A stretch of DNA of 64,000 bases from a virus. The position numbers and the translations under genes are program-made. Positions 10,201 to 19,662 of this stretch are shown here, piece by piece. The notes beneath the pieces are model-generated. The model saw only the letters and a program-made list of their open reading frames with translations, was not told the origin of the DNA and made no database searches. The stretch covers positions 47,993 through 111,992 of IMG/VR virus record IMGVR_UViG_3300035670_000065, one strand, 5' to 3'. Each line of letters starts with the position of its first letter. Position 1 is the stretch's first letter.

Positions 10201-13200
10201 TCCTTATACGCTTCTTTTTCCTTAGTTGTAGCAGCTCGGGTATTATATACTGGGTCGGAATCTGCACTTCCTTGACTGACAAGGTCCTTTACCAGATAAG
10301 AATCTACTTTATCTTTTATTATCCCATCTAGCTTTGATTTGGCTGAGGCTACTTTATCTTGAGCTAATCCTATAGAAGCACTATTGACAACCGGATTTGC
10401 AATAGTGGGGCCAAACTGAGGAGTCTTAGGATTTAGAAATCCCAGTACTCTTTCCCCTCTATTATATTTATCCAGTAACTCTTGGGAATCTAGGAAATTA
10501 ATACCTGCTTGCTCGAAGGATAGTGTTACAGTACGTAGTTGGCCAGCTAATCTTATGAATGTTTCTCCGAGCCCCTCACCTACTTGTTGGAAGGCTTCAA
10601 TCCACGGAGTGGCTTTAGTTATTAAGCTATCAAATGCCTTACTAAATACACCTTGTAGAGCATCTGCAATTTCATCCCCTTTTAGTCCCTGTAAAGAGAC
10701 TCTTAGATCAATAGGTACATCCTCTAAAGATTTCATTATAGGGTCAATAGCTTGGATAGTGTATCCTAGGGTACTGAGCCCTTCAGATATTGAGGTATCC
10801 ATTTCCTTGAATACTAGGGATAACTGTTTAGGGACTTCCCCAGTTACCTTCTTAATATTTTCAGAGATGCTAGTACCACTGTCTGCTCCAAAACCTAAAA
10901 ATCCCGAATCTTGCCAATGTGTGGCTACTGTCTCGTACTCATTAACTATTGCAGTTACATTCTTAATTGCGGAACTGGTACCTTTAATTATTAGACCTTT
11001 ATCTACAATTTCTGTAGAACTAGAAGAGCTTCCAAATATTAAGCTGGCTAATCCACCTCCGCCTCCGCCACTCTTTCCTTCTACAGTTCCGAATGATGAA
11101 GTTTTACTTAGGATATTAGTACTTCTAGCAATTCCTCCTGCCATCTCTGCAATATTAACATCGACGCTTCTTAAGGCGCGTAGCATAGACTGGTTGTAAT
11201 CTAGCATTTCAAAGCTATGTTCTGCTAGAATTTCAATACCTGAACGGATTGAGTCAGACTTGGCTGTAGAGTCACCTAGTACAGATCCTGTGCCTTGTTT
11301 TTCTTGTCTTTCTTCGGCGGTAATTCCGGTTGGGATGGATACTGAAGCACTACTACCACCACCTAGGCTAGACATAATTGCTAACATAGCGGCTACGGCC
11401 GCAAATCCTAGGGGTCCCATAGTACTAAACATGGAGGCTGCTCCGGCGGCTGTTTTTACAGGTATACTAGCAGCATGCGCTGCTGTTACAGCCCCTTCTA
11501 CAGCTACTTCTGCAGTTCCTCCGGCTATTATAGCAGAAATTTTAGATCCTAATAAACTTATCTCTTTAGTAAATTCTACCACCATCATGGCCATTTTAGC
11601 CATATGCATAGTTTTCTCTATACCATCAAGTACTTTGTAAGCTACTGTCTTTTCAGAGAACATCTTCTTGAAAGCGCCAGCACCTGTACCTATTACATCT
11701 AATTGGTTCTTTAGAGAGTCTTTTTGATACTTCTTCTCTATTTTAGCGTCGGCCTCATAGAACTCTTTAGTATCAGCTCCATACTCCTTCAATGCTTTTA
11801 ATTTTTGATCTATAAGATTTTTATCTAGGCCTTCTTGCTTAGAAGTAAAGTCCGTTAAAGCCTTAACGCCTTTAGACAGTCCATCAGCAATTGAATCCCC
11901 TACGTCGCCAAATACTGCAGACAGAGATCTACCGAATTCCTCTGTATCTTTTAGGAGTGCGGAAATTCCTGCCATTTCTTCTTTATACTTGGCTGCTGCA
12001 TCTGCTCCGGCGTTGGTTGCGTCATTAACAGCAATAGTACTATCTCTTACAGCATTTTGTTGTAGTACTAGTGCAACAAGTAGGTCTACCTGTTTCTGTC
12101 TTGAAGCATTTAAGTCATCTATTAGTGCAGTATTTGGTTCTGAACTGTCTTTGGCAGCCTGTATACTAGCATCAATATTGGATATTTTTCCTTGTACCCC
12201 TGTCTGTGCTTCTTTATCTGCTAAGGCTTGTTTTTCTAGTTCTAAGGCTTGTTTTCTTTGTGAGGCTTCTGCTTCAATTCTATTTAAGCTCTTTACATGC
12301 TCAAGTTCTGTTATAGCCCCCAATTCTTTTAGCCTATCTAGCTGGGAGGTTGCATTAGACTCTTGTGCTTGTGTTAGGTTCTCTAAGTTAGTCTTATCTT
12401 TTAGGCTATTCTGATCTTTAATACTGGCTATTTTTGCTTCGTTAGTAAATGCTACTTCTGCGGCAGCACCTGCTTTCTCTATGTATGCAAATCTAGCCTG
12501 TTCAATTTTCTCATCAAATCCCTTATTACTCTGGGCCTTTAAACCTTCCTGCTGAGCTATAAGCTTTTTATTTCCTTTAGAACGACTTATTAGCTCTTCA
12601 AATTTTGCAGCTTCAGCGACCTGTTCAGTAGCTAACTTGCTAATCTCTAGGTCTCGTTGTTGGGCGTCTATAGCTAGTTTAGCCGAAATAGATTTATTAG
12701 CGTAAATACCCTCTTCCTTAATAAGGAAGTCTAGTCTTTTTGCCTCATTATCTAGTTCTTCTTTCTTTAACGCTAAAGATTTTTGGGTCTGCTTTAGGGC
12801 CTCTGCTCGTATTTCTCTCTGATTAGTTAGGGAGGCTTCTTGAGACTTAAGAGCTGCTGCATACTTTTGCTCATCTCGAGCCATTAAAGCCCCTTGCGCT
12901 CCAGATAAGTTGTCGTCACCTTTTAAGCTTTTTCCATCTGCAGTGCCTGCTTGTACTGCTTTAAGCTTACCTTCTGAAACCTTTAGACTATCAATTAGAT
13001 CTACTAGTTTTTTGGCCGTTGGATCTTCTTGACCAGGTTTTAAGGCATCTGGATTATCTTTAAGTTTTAGAGCAAGTTGGTTAACTGCAATTAATCTTTC
13101 ATTTGATAACTTTAGACCCTCTTGGGATAGTAATAATTTAAATCTGCTATCTATAGCCTGCTGCTCAATACCTATTTCTTGCTGTGCAATGGCCCCTCTG

Positions 13201-16094
13201 GCTTTAACAGCCTCAGTTCCTTCAGCACCTGATAGAATAGCTTTAGATAACCCTAAAGAAGCTTTAGCTTTAGCCCTCTCCATGCCTGCTTCCATTTCAA
13301 CTAAGGAGGCTCTTATTCCTTCTAGCAGACTAGCTTTTAGGGATTCTTTTAACTTTTCTTGCTCAGTTTTTAAGTCCTTTATTCTGTTAGTAACTCCAAT
13401 TATTGCAGTACCATATAAACTCATCTGACGGGATTGTTCCTCAGTTATGCCTTCGCCTGCTTGCATAGCGTAGTTAATTTCATCCCGTAGTTTAGCTTCT
13501 TCTTTCTGAAATTTAGCTTTATCTTCGGAGTACTTTTTCTCTAAATTAGCTATCTCCTCAATTGCCGGTCTCATGGCTAAGAGTTTCTGTTGCTCCCCTT
13601 CGGGCAGTAGCTTTAAGGTTCCCGTATCAGAGATAATTTTAGTTAAGGAGGCCATACCCTCTTCAGCGGTTGTTATACCAGTAACCAGTTCTTGGAAACC
13701 TTTAGCAGAAGTTTGAGCAATTTTAGCTACAGGATCTGACACGGCTAGAGAATTAACATACGTGTCATATTCTTTAGTGGCTGCGGTTAGACTCTCGAAA
13801 CCTGATTTGATTTTAGAAATAGGGTTATTAATGTCATTACTAGCTTCTTGCCAAGCTTTGCCAATTTGTTTAGCAGCTTCCGGAGCTTTGTCCATTAAGT
13901 CATTTAAAGCAGCTTCTAGCAGCTTAGGGTCACCCAGCAACAATTTAGGGTCAAGGCCGGCTTTTGTTAGCTTGCTATTTAACCTATCTTTAACATCGGA
14001 ACTATCAATTAACTTAATACCTTCAGTTAAAGATTTTGATAAACTTTTCGCAATATCATTTTTAGCACTACCTCCAAATAGTCCCTTAACCCAGTCTTTA
14101 GCCTTATCCCACCCAGAAGCTTCGTCTAAGGTCTTAGCAAAAGATTTACCTGTTTTATTAATAGAGTCACTTAACTCATTAAAGGCCTGAGCTTTAGCAG
14201 ATATGGATTCTACTCCTATACGCTCTAAGGGGTCTTTTTCAGCTATAAAAGATAGGGTTCTCTGGGCTCCTTCTGCTGCGGAATCCAGGGTTTTTAAGTC
14301 CTCTGAAAATTCTTCGGCAGCTTTTCCATTTTTAGAGAAAAGTTTATCAAGCCCTGCAAGTGCTATGGCTCCTATAGCTATCACCATAAATATCTGGTTA
14401 ATAGCGGCACTTAGTAGCTCTACCCCTACCATAGCCAATCTTGCCGCGGCACCTAGTCTAATATACGCCGCCCCTAGCATTCCTATTCTGGCTCCACCTT
14501 CTCCTACGGCGGCATTGTGTCTAGCAATGTCTGCTCCTATCTCTTTCCAGGCATATTTGATGCCACCAGTTTCCGCATTTTCTACTACGGAGTTACTAAT
14601 ACGGCGAGATCCTGCACGTCTAGTTAGTCTATCAGCATTTCTCTGTCTTAAATCTAGTTCACGGTCTGGAGCATCACTTCTACCTTCTGCAGCTTCTGCA
14701 GCTTGTTGAGCCGCAGTTACGGCCCTTATTTCCCCCTGTAAAGCAATGTACGCTAATCTCTTGTCATTTAGGGACTTAAGGGCTGCCTCATTCGCCAGTT
14801 TTTCGGCTCCGCTACTTTGTTGTACTTTAGCAGACATATTTGTAATAGCAGTATCTATGGCAGATAGTTTTTTACCTGTCTCTGCCGCAGCTAGTCCAAG
14901 ATCTTTGGCCCCTCCTGCTATTGCATAAAATGTGGCGCTTTTCTTACCAAATAATTTGTTCTCTTCCATTAGCTGTACGGCTTTAACTCTCGAAGCTTCT
15001 GCAACTTTGTCGTATTCCGCAGCTTCAACACCATACTTATTAGATTTAAACTCAGCTAAACTAGTATTAATGCGCTTTGCTCTGGCTTCTGCCTCGTCTG
15101 CTGCGGCTGCTAATCCCCCTCTCCATTGAGAGAGGGCAGGGATGGCCTTACTTAGAAGCATTCCAGCTATTCCAGCCATTGCAGCCCCTAAAGCTACTGG
15201 AGATTCACCCAGTATTTTAGCAATGGGTCCTAAAACTTTATTTATTAACTGTCCACCAGCTATTGCTAAGTTGGTAAATGTTGCCAGCAATTTCTGATAC
15301 GGGTTAGCGTCTATATTAATAGATCCAAACTTCTTCTCACCCTGTTCAAGTACTGCAATAGCAAAAGACTGGCGTTTTTCAAATTCTGTTAACTGTGTAG
15401 CTGTCTTTCCTAGGGTTATAGCATAGTCTCTGGCTGCGCGGTCTACCTTAACCATAATGCCTAGTTCGTCTAGTAATTCTGGCTCAATTTTAGTAATACC
15501 ACGGGATAGGCGACTAAGAGCATCTCCCATATCACGACCTAGTGCCTGTGATGCAGTTTTTGCAATCTTAGTCATACGTTCCATCTGTTGACTTGTAAGA
15601 CCTGCTGCGTTGCCCTGAGCTACCGCAGCCATACTTTCCTTCATATTTACTGCGCCATCACTGATCTCAGACATGCGTTTAGCAAGAGTACCAAGATTCT
15701 TTCCACTAGCTGCGCCTAGCTGATTTAAGCCCTCTACCATGTTTGTAACGTCTGCGGCTTTGCTAAGAGCATTGAACGCGGCACTAACGGCGAAGATATT
15801 GGCGGCGAATGTAGCATAGACGTGCACAAGCCCGCCTAAGCCTTGGGCTTGGCGTGCGAAGTCTCGGGATCCTCCACGTTCCATACTACCAGCAGTTCCA
15901 CGTCCTAAGCCTTCGGCTGTAGGACCATCTTGGGGCCTGGCTGCGCGTGCAGCGCTGGTTTGCGAAGCTGGTCGAATATTATTAGCAATATTCTGCGCTC
16001 TACTTAGTTCTCTGTTTAACCCCTGGGCATCTCTTGTAGCTTGTGAGATGTCAGTATTAAGGTTAAGACGCATATTAATAGTATTACTCGTCAT
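7287..16094 (-). CDS. Tail tape measure protein
   Basis: 2935 residues, the largest gene. Long Lys/Glu/Gln-rich coiled coils are broken by hydrophobic segments at about residues 90-125, 290-315, 560-590 and 1530-1570. Near the C-terminus there are two DUF4214-like units (YKDTLGRKGE and YYKGLGRAPE) and the typical SLVGEEGPELVDF motif. Tape-measure length sets tail length. At about 0.15 nm per residue this implies a tail near 440 nm. It has its own promoter at 16138-16166. Confidence 0.95.
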   Translation of the reverse strand: MTSNTINMRLNLNTDISQATRDAQGLNRELSRAQNIANNIRPASQTSAARAARPQDGPTAEGLGRGTAGSMERGGSRDFARQAQGLGGLVHVYATFAANIFAVSAAFNALSKAADVTNMVEGLNQLGAASGKNLGTLAKRMSEISDGAVNMKESMAAVAQGNAAGLTSQQMERMTKIAKTASQALGRDMGDALSRLSRGITKIEPELLDELGIMVKVDRAARDYAITLGKTATQLTEFEKRQSFAIAVLEQGEKKFGSINIDANPYQKLLATFTNLAIAGGQLINKVLGPIAKILGESPVALGAAMAGIAGMLLSKAIPALSQWRGGLAAAADEAEARAKRINTSLAEFKSNKYGVEAAEYDKVAEASRVKAVQLMEENKLFGKKSATFYAIAGGAKDLGLAAAETGKKLSAIDTAITNMSAKVQQSSGAEKLANEAALKSLNDKRLAYIALQGEIRAVTAAQQAAEAAEGRSDAPDRELDLRQRNADRLTRRAGSRRISNSVVENAETGGIKYAWKEIGADIARHNAAVGEGGARIGMLGAAYIRLGAAARLAMVGVELLSAAINQIFMVIAIGAIALAGLDKLFSKNGKAAEEFSEDLKTLDSAAEGAQRTLSFIAEKDPLERIGVESISAKAQAFNELSDSINKTGKSFAKTLDEASGWDKAKDWVKGLFGGSAKNDIAKSLSKSLTEGIKLIDSSDVKDRLNSKLTKAGLDPKLLLGDPKLLEAALNDLMDKAPEAAKQIGKAWQEASNDINNPISKIKSGFESLTAATKEYDTYVNSLAVSDPVAKIAQTSAKGFQELVTGITTAEEGMASLTKIISDTGTLKLLPEGEQQKLLAMRPAIEEIANLEKKYSEDKAKFQKEEAKLRDEINYAMQAGEGITEEQSRQMSLYGTAIIGVTNRIKDLKTEQEKLKESLKASLLEGIRASLVEMEAGMERAKAKASLGLSKAILSGAEGTEAVKARGAIAQQEIGIEQQAIDSRFKLLLSQEGLKLSNERLIAVNQLALKLKDNPDALKPGQEDPTAKKLVDLIDSLKVSEGKLKAVQAGTADGKSLKGDDNLSGAQGALMARDEQKYAAALKSQEASLTNQREIRAEALKQTQKSLALKKEELDNEAKRLDFLIKEEGIYANKSISAKLAIDAQQRDLEISKLATEQVAEAAKFEELISRSKGNKKLIAQQEGLKAQSNKGFDEKIEQARFAYIEKAGAAAEVAFTNEAKIASIKDQNSLKDKTNLENLTQAQESNATSQLDRLKELGAITELEHVKSLNRIEAEASQRKQALELEKQALADKEAQTGVQGKISNIDASIQAAKDSSEPNTALIDDLNASRQKQVDLLVALVLQQNAVRDSTIAVNDATNAGADAAAKYKEEMAGISALLKDTEEFGRSLSAVFGDVGDSIADGLSKGVKALTDFTSKQEGLDKNLIDQKLKALKEYGADTKEFYEADAKIEKKYQKDSLKNQLDVIGTGAGAFKKMFSEKTVAYKVLDGIEKTMHMAKMAMMVVEFTKEISLLGSKISAIIAGGTAEVAVEGAVTAAHAASIPVKTAAGAASMFSTMGPLGFAAVAAMLAIMSSLGGGSSASVSIPTGITAEERQEKQGTGSVLGDSTAKSDSIRSGIEILAEHSFEMLDYNQSMLRALRSVDVNIAEMAGGIARSTNILSKTSSFGTVEGKSGGGGGGLASLIFGSSSSSTEIVDKGLIIKGTSSAIKNVTAIVNEYETVATHWQDSGFLGFGADSGTSISENIKKVTGEVPKQLSLVFKEMDTSISEGLSTLGYTIQAIDPIMKSLEDVPIDLRVSLQGLKGDEIADALQGVFSKAFDSLITKATPWIEAFQQVGEGLGETFIRLAGQLRTVTLSFEQAGINFLDSQELLDKYNRGERVLGFLNPKTPQFGPTIANPVVNSASIGLAQDKVASAKSKLDGIIKDKVDSYLVKDLVSQGSADSDPVYNTRAATTKEKEAYKEVLANNMLTSSSKEVQSAAKELADAEKELADATRTGANDAEAFVYQVIKLQDSLVKGAGGLESFTEKMEFYTDNFLTETEKLDPVRFRLFNTFQDTRAASGKDNALGDAIPGLGKQLKDFGLQVPKTKAEFKSAFTTVSESLSTTGQAGIDLLNSLLDVMPAFEAVASAEEARAQLLFDTNVAIQEVSGGMLDQFQAQEALTTSTRANILATEDLSSANIAAYESLWKLEDGAKKAELFGISISGMQDNIMDSFKDGKNVGKELGTYLADSLSIGLANTFASQVGSIIMNTVVTPLMKNVVIGEGVVKLASNISVAGMITTAQEQITKLSTVFKTLLSSPEWKNLIASLSSGFNIDMPDFGVRDIQLRKDAEKDSKKDAEDSAKKLADILKQLAEDTKKAERELARLGLSTWERQQAEVNDKVEDYTAKLLEVGATLEQVTSSTSTYAAAQLALYKAQNKRAADNKVTEITDRIFEITSTAAQKALVDIDKQTAAFTKFFEDIGQLTSETEKLIGTFRKALVAQQQLALNNQKLTLEQRIYNLTGRESQANAISREQELSGTSEQFKPILEYIYALEDAKEIQEKLNDTYTESVKVLRDNVKALRDYKKSLLLSDSSTLTPTQKYGEAKSQYEATVIAALTRGSTEAEKTAQQAAIDKLPEVSDKFLEASRGLFASSAQYTQDFNSVLQMLDSTAISLSAQADVEQLQLDALGIIATNTQTTAQLTAQLGIAMDAVKNTLGAAIAAGSGAAGGSYTQPNIYNDLVSGLYKDTLGRKGESTGMDYWMGQLSSGALDTTTITKAFNNEAYKEIVNDLYYKGLGRAPEQAGYDYWLTQLQTGAVGLSNIKGVFAHSASQNGEVFRQYARGGLASGMSLVGEEGPELVDFATPARVYPAGQTMGMLSTNNTELLQELKYLREEVKRMREEQIKHTGSLITSTYDSSNRMAEAVAEAVDTAVSEVVWADRSKVRMV

Positions 16095-16137
16095 GTGTTA
16101 CCTCGCACGAATTTTTGCATATAATTTCAATTGTCCT

Positions 16138-16166
16138 ATTATACCACTACACATACCCTATGTCAA
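16138..16166 (-). promoter_or_regulatory. Sigma70-type promoter for tape measure and tail genes
   Basis: On the minus strand TTGACA (16161-16166), 17 bp, TATAAT (16138-16143), a perfect consensus. It lies between a terminator and the tape-measure start. Confidence 0.9.
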
Positions 16167-16193
16167 GGATAAAATTTTTTGAGCATTAGCAAT

Positions 16194-16221
16194 AAAAAAG
16201 GCCACCAATTACTTGGTAGCC
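16194..16221 (-). terminator. Intrinsic terminator after the chaperone gene
   Basis: Minus-strand hairpin GGCTACCAA / TTGGTGGCC with a GTAA loop followed by six T. It overlaps the last codons of the GT reading frame and separates it from the tape-measure promoter. Confidence 0.85.
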
Positions 16222-16589
16222 TTTTGTTTGTGCTTTGCATTTAGTATTTCACTTCGCTGTCTATCAAGAAGATTTAGTATGAAGTATATAGTTTTTGGAT
16301 CCTCTATACCTACGATATTAAATACATCCGATACACCTGCCATGACTTTACCCATGTAGACACCGTTCATATCATCCCAATTATCTTGGAGCATGTTATA
16401 AACAGTCATTGCCTCCTGGACCTCGTCTGGTAAATCAGCGTATTCAAGCGGAATTTCCTCATCTATAGGGTCAGTACCCATCATTTCACACATTTCAAAG
16501 TACTGATCTTTGGTCATTCCTGCCTGACTATTCTGATAGAAGGACTTTATTTGGTCGTTGACTTTGTCCCACTGGGCAGCTGAAAATTT
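16209..16589 (-). CDS. Tail assembly chaperone, T extension of GT
   Basis: A second reading frame entered from the upstream G gene by -1 slippage at 16583-16589. It runs SAAQWDKVNDQIKSFYQN, then the ATG at 16517, to the stop at 16209. This order (short G, longer GT, tape measure) is standard for long-tailed phages, where GT chaperones the tape measure and recruits the tail tube protein. Internal initiation at 16517 would give only 102 residues and has no good ribosome binding site. Confidence 0.8.
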   Translation of the reverse strand, partial: KFSAAQWDKVNDQIKSFYQNSQAGMTKDQYFEMCEMMGTDPIDEEIPLEYADLPDEVQEAMTVYNMLQDNWDDMNGVYMGKVMAGVSDVFNIVGIEDPKTIYFILNLLDRQRSEILNAKHKQKATK

Positions 16590-16978
16590 GATAGTTCGGT
16601 CACCGTTTCGCTAACGAAAGAGTCAAAGTTAGAACTAGCCTTCATTAGATACAATGCGTTTTCACGAGAGTATCCTAGGAAATCATCTGGCTTTTGTCCA
16701 GATACATCCACAGGGGCTAACTGTTCTAAGTAAGAAAACTTTAGGCCTTCCCAGCCGCGGATACAACTATCAACATATAGTTGTAGGAATAGATCATCAT
16801 TCAGCGACTCTACTGGTTGACGATTTTTATACTCCAGTTTTGTGGCCTTTTTTCTAATTTTCATTAGTTCTTCACGAGAAAGGAAGGATAGTTTTAGTTT
16901 GAAATCCTGCATTCCAGGATATTCTACTTCCACTTCTTTAGTAGGAACTAGGAGGCTCTTAAGACTGATTTCTGACAT
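16547..16978 (-). CDS. Tail assembly chaperone G
   Basis: 143 residues, starting MSEISLKSLLVPTKEVEVEY, in the canonical place between the major tail protein and the tape measure. The last dozen codons contain the slippery heptamer that yields the GT fusion. G and GT act only during assembly and are absent from virions in studied phages. Confidence 0.85.
   Translation of the reverse strand: MSEISLKSLLVPTKEVEVEYPGMQDFKLKLSFLSREELMKIRKKATKLEYKNRQPVESLNDDLFLQLYVDSCIRGWEGLKFSYLEQLAPVDVSGQKPDDFLGYSRENALYLMKASSNFDSFVSETVTELSNFQLPSGTKSTTK
16583..16589 (-). other. -1 programmed frameshift site (AAATTTT)
   Basis: In the zero frame the minus strand reads A AAT TTT, a canonical X XXY YYZ heptamer. A -1 shift continues as TTT TCA GCT into the open T frame, which has no stop until 16209. 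Confidence 0.8.
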
Positions 16979-17004
16979 TTAGTGTTACCTTATTATAGTT
17001 ATAG

Positions 17005-17037
17005 AAAAAAGAGGGTGGGCAAGCTTAAAACCCACCC
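17005..17037 (-). terminator. Terminator after major tail protein
   Basis: Minus-strand stem GGGTGGG / CCCACCC with a loop of about 11 nt, then TCTTTTTTC, 10 bp after the tail tube gene stops. It may attenuate rather than block chaperone expression. Confidence 0.8.
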
Positions 17038-17047
17038 CCGTAAAACA

Positions 17048-18508
17048 TTAAGCTGAGTAGTAACGAGCCGTTAAGTCGTTAGTGTTCTCAATATCGAACG
17101 TACCAGTAGTATTAGCAGTATCTGTACCTTGTGCGTTGAAGGTGATCGTTGTAGCAACAACGTCAGCAATATCAACAGAAGGAATACCGATCATAGCACC
17201 AGGCATATCTAGCTCAACACGAGTAGGAGCTGTAGATCCACCAATTTGGAAACCTAAAGCATACTTAGTGTCAGTTGCAGTTGCGGAAGCAGTTAGAAGA
17301 TCCTTTAGAAGAGTAGCTGTTTGAGGTTTATTCTCAAAAGTACCTGTTCTTAAGTATGCATTCATACTACCAGAGATAGAACGTGCACCTGTGTAGTATC
17401 CGATAGGAACGTTTAGGGTTCCGATATTGTTAGGTGTAATATAGTTAATGTTGTTAGCAATAGTAATATTACCACCAGTTAGAACGACAGAGTAGGCTGT
17501 ACCATCAGTACCGCTATTTTTACTTACTAGAGTTACGGTTGATAACTTGTTTGTAATATAGTTAGCTGTAGTAATCTTACCTGTAGCTGTTCCTGTTAGA
17601 CCACCAGAGAATACTGGATCTTGATCTGTACTTAGGGCAGCATTAGTAGCTAGCTGATTCAGTTTAGTACCTTTAGCTGTCCAATTGATCATTGCGATAG
17701 CATCTAGACCGAAATCAATCTGAGCCTGATCTAGTGCGCAGTTATCAATAGTATAAGTTGAGCCATCTACTACGAAGATAAACCCTAGGGTTTGTAGTTG
17801 ATTACGTCCTGATACTGCTGAAGTAACTTGACCGTACGACGTTGTGATACCAGTAGCGGTTGGGTACTCTACCCATGCTGCCTCAGTAAATTTAACTGAC
17901 GCGCTGGCGGTCACACCTGTGAATCCTGTACCTAGACCAACTGCTGGAGCTGTTAGATACTCGAAAACAATTGCGCTAGCGGTATTACTAACAATCTTAG
18001 CAGGAGCGTTAGCTTCTTTAGGAGCTGCAGTACCTGTTAGACCACTAATATTGTAGATCTTGCCTACAGTTAGTGTAGTGGCCATCGAAGTACCGGTTAA
18101 GGTAGCTGTAGGGGTGGCTGTAGTTGTGCGTGAAAGCGCGTGGCCTGTTCCGCCAACTGTAACACCTGTATCACCGATCGCTACAGAACCTAGTAGGGCG
18201 TTCCATAGAACACGCTCTTCGGCGGTAGCTTGGTTAGTTGCTAAACGTGGACGAATGTATGTTGAGAAAGTAATATCCACAGGGTTAAGAGCAGTATTGA
18301 ACGCACGCTGTCCACGGATAGGCGTTGTACCTGCTTCATTGATCTGGATATTAGTTGTATTCGTTGCCTGTGAGAACTTAAAACCATCAAGAACCTGAAC
18401 TTCAAAGGTATTTGCAGTTGTAAGACCAGTAGTAATTACTGCACCTGTGGCAGTATTAACGTTCGTAGTAACGAATACTCTAGAATTTCTTGCTAAATTA
18501 TAGGCCAT
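17048..18508 (-). CDS. Major tail (tube) protein
   Basis: 486 residues, rich in Thr, Ala and Gly, beginning MAYNLARNSRVFVTTNVNTA. Position after the tail terminator-like gene and before G/GT identifies the tube subunit. It is long for a tube protein, so additional surface domains are likely around residues 120-250. A strong terminator follows, consistent with high monocistronic expression. Confidence 0.8.
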   Translation of the reverse strand: MAYNLARNSRVFVTTNVNTATGAVITTGLTTANTFEVQVLDGFKFSQATNTTNIQINEAGTTPIRGQRAFNTALNPVDITFSTYIRPRLATNQATAEERVLWNALLGSVAIGDTGVTVGGTGHALSRTTTATPTATLTGTSMATTLTVGKIYNISGLTGTAAPKEANAPAKIVSNTASAIVFEYLTAPAVGLGTGFTGVTASASVKFTEAAWVEYPTATGITTSYGQVTSAVSGRNQLQTLGFIFVVDGSTYTIDNCALDQAQIDFGLDAIAMINWTAKGTKLNQLATNAALSTDQDPVFSGGLTGTATGKITTANYITNKLSTVTLVSKNSGTDGTAYSVVLTGGNITIANNINYITPNNIGTLNVPIGYYTGARSISGSMNAYLRTGTFENKPQTATLLKDLLTASATATDTKYALGFQIGGSTAPTRVELDMPGAMIGIPSVDIADVVATTITFNAQGTDTANTTGTFDIENTNDLTARYYSA

Positions 18509-18573
18509 ATTTATTCCTCGATATGGTTATTGTACCTACTAACACTATAACTAGACATTTATCTGTTGTTGTG

Positions 18574-19017
18574 CTAGGACAGTACGGGGTACTGGACAGT
18601 AATGTTAACTTCACCCACTCCGTATGGCTCTAACAGTCCTTCATCTGTTACGATTGAATTGATTAGTATTTCAGTCGTTTGAGCTCCGGCGGTTTCAGTA
18701 TCATACACTAAAGTCCGGTTTGCGTCGATTACCTTCTCTACATCTTCTAGAAGGTTCTCTAGTTCGATTGCAGGGTCTTCACCCTTAACATAAAGCTTAA
18801 GAGATATTCCTAGAAAGCCCCATTTGAAGCCTCCAGGGTGATAGTCTCTGGATTCTGATCCGGTTGACATATAAACGGCGGGGAAATCCATAACTTCGTC
18901 CCAAAATTTCAATTTAGGGTATGCATTACCATATATATTAGTAGTATATGGTGCCTCACCGTTTATTAACTTTAACTTCTCTGCTAGAGCCTTGGCAATA
19001 GATGTTCTTACGCTCAT
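18574..19017 (-). CDS. Tail terminator / minor tail protein
   Basis: 147 residues. Length, position (head connector side of the tube gene) and the alpha-beta pattern (MSVRTSIAKALAEKLKLING, then AVYMSTGSESRDYHPGG) fit tail terminator proteins that cap the tube. Assignment by synteny. Confidence 0.6.
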   Translation of the reverse strand: MSVRTSIAKALAEKLKLINGEAPYTTNIYGNAYPKLKFWDEVMDFPAVYMSTGSESRDYHPGGFKWGFLGISLKLYVKGEDPAIELENLLEDVEKVIDANRTLVYDTETAGAQTTEILINSIVTDEGLLEPYGVGEVNITVQYPVLS

Positions 19018-19020
19018 AGT

Positions 19021-19662
19021 CTAAGTTACCTCGAAATAATTACTTTTTCGTAAATTTTCCTCGGGCGTAAGGTATTGCAAATTGAAAATATTATGCAAGC
19101 CACTAACTAGAGGGTGGTTTATAGGTACTATATGATCTATATGTACCCCTTTTGGTCTGTTATTATAGAAGTCTGCTAAACCTTCCTGACCAAATAGCGT
19201 AGTCTGAGATTGTACTTTAACTCTCCTACGCTGCTTTTTATTATAATAGTAAGCCTTGTTTTTAGAATAGTGTGCTTTACAATACTCTCTATGATATTGA
19301 ACATCCCTTGTTTCTTTAGAGCATTCTTTGCAAGTATACCTAATTCCTTTAGTATTCACGTTAGTTTTACTAAAGTTTTCTAGTTCTTTTATCTGATTGC
19401 AAATAGTGCAACACGCTTTACCTACCTGCTCAAGTAACGCTAGTCTTAACGTTCTATTACCAATACAGTTTAACTGGGGATAGCAAGGTAAGTATTCTTT
19501 TAACCTATTCCGGACAACTATTCTACCGATTTCATAGAATTCTGCAATATTATTAATAGTTTCCAAAGTTAATACTGCATCACAGAACTCAGATATAGGA
19601 ATGGATAGGTTATTACGTTTATTTAAAATGAAAGTTTTGGTGTTAAATAATTGCTCTATCAT
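19021..19662 (-). CDS. HNH homing-type endonuclease
   Basis: 213 residues. A four-Cys zinc knuckle (CCTIC and CKEC, about residues 90-125) is followed by the HNH core HIDHIVPINHPLVSGLHN and the tail YLTPEENLRKSN. It overlaps the upstream gene by 4 bp, so it looks inserted into the head operon. It shares its C-terminal core with the plus-strand gene at 56778-57392, suggesting related mobile endonucleases. Confidence 0.85.
   Translation of the reverse strand: MIEQLFNTKTFILNKRNNLSIPISEFCDAVLTLETINNIAEFYEIGRIVVRNRLKEYLPCYPQLNCIGNRTLRLALLEQVGKACCTICNQIKELENFSKTNVNTKGIRYTCKECSKETRDVQYHREYCKAHYSKNKAYYYNKKQRRRVKVQSQTTLFGQEGLADFYNNRPKGVHIDHIVPINHPLVSGLHNIFNLQYLTPEENLRKSNYFEVT

Noticed and set aside
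8059-15129. Many plus-strand frames opposite the tape measure
   Set aside because: Antisense shadows of a biased coding sequence, without promoters or ribosome sites.
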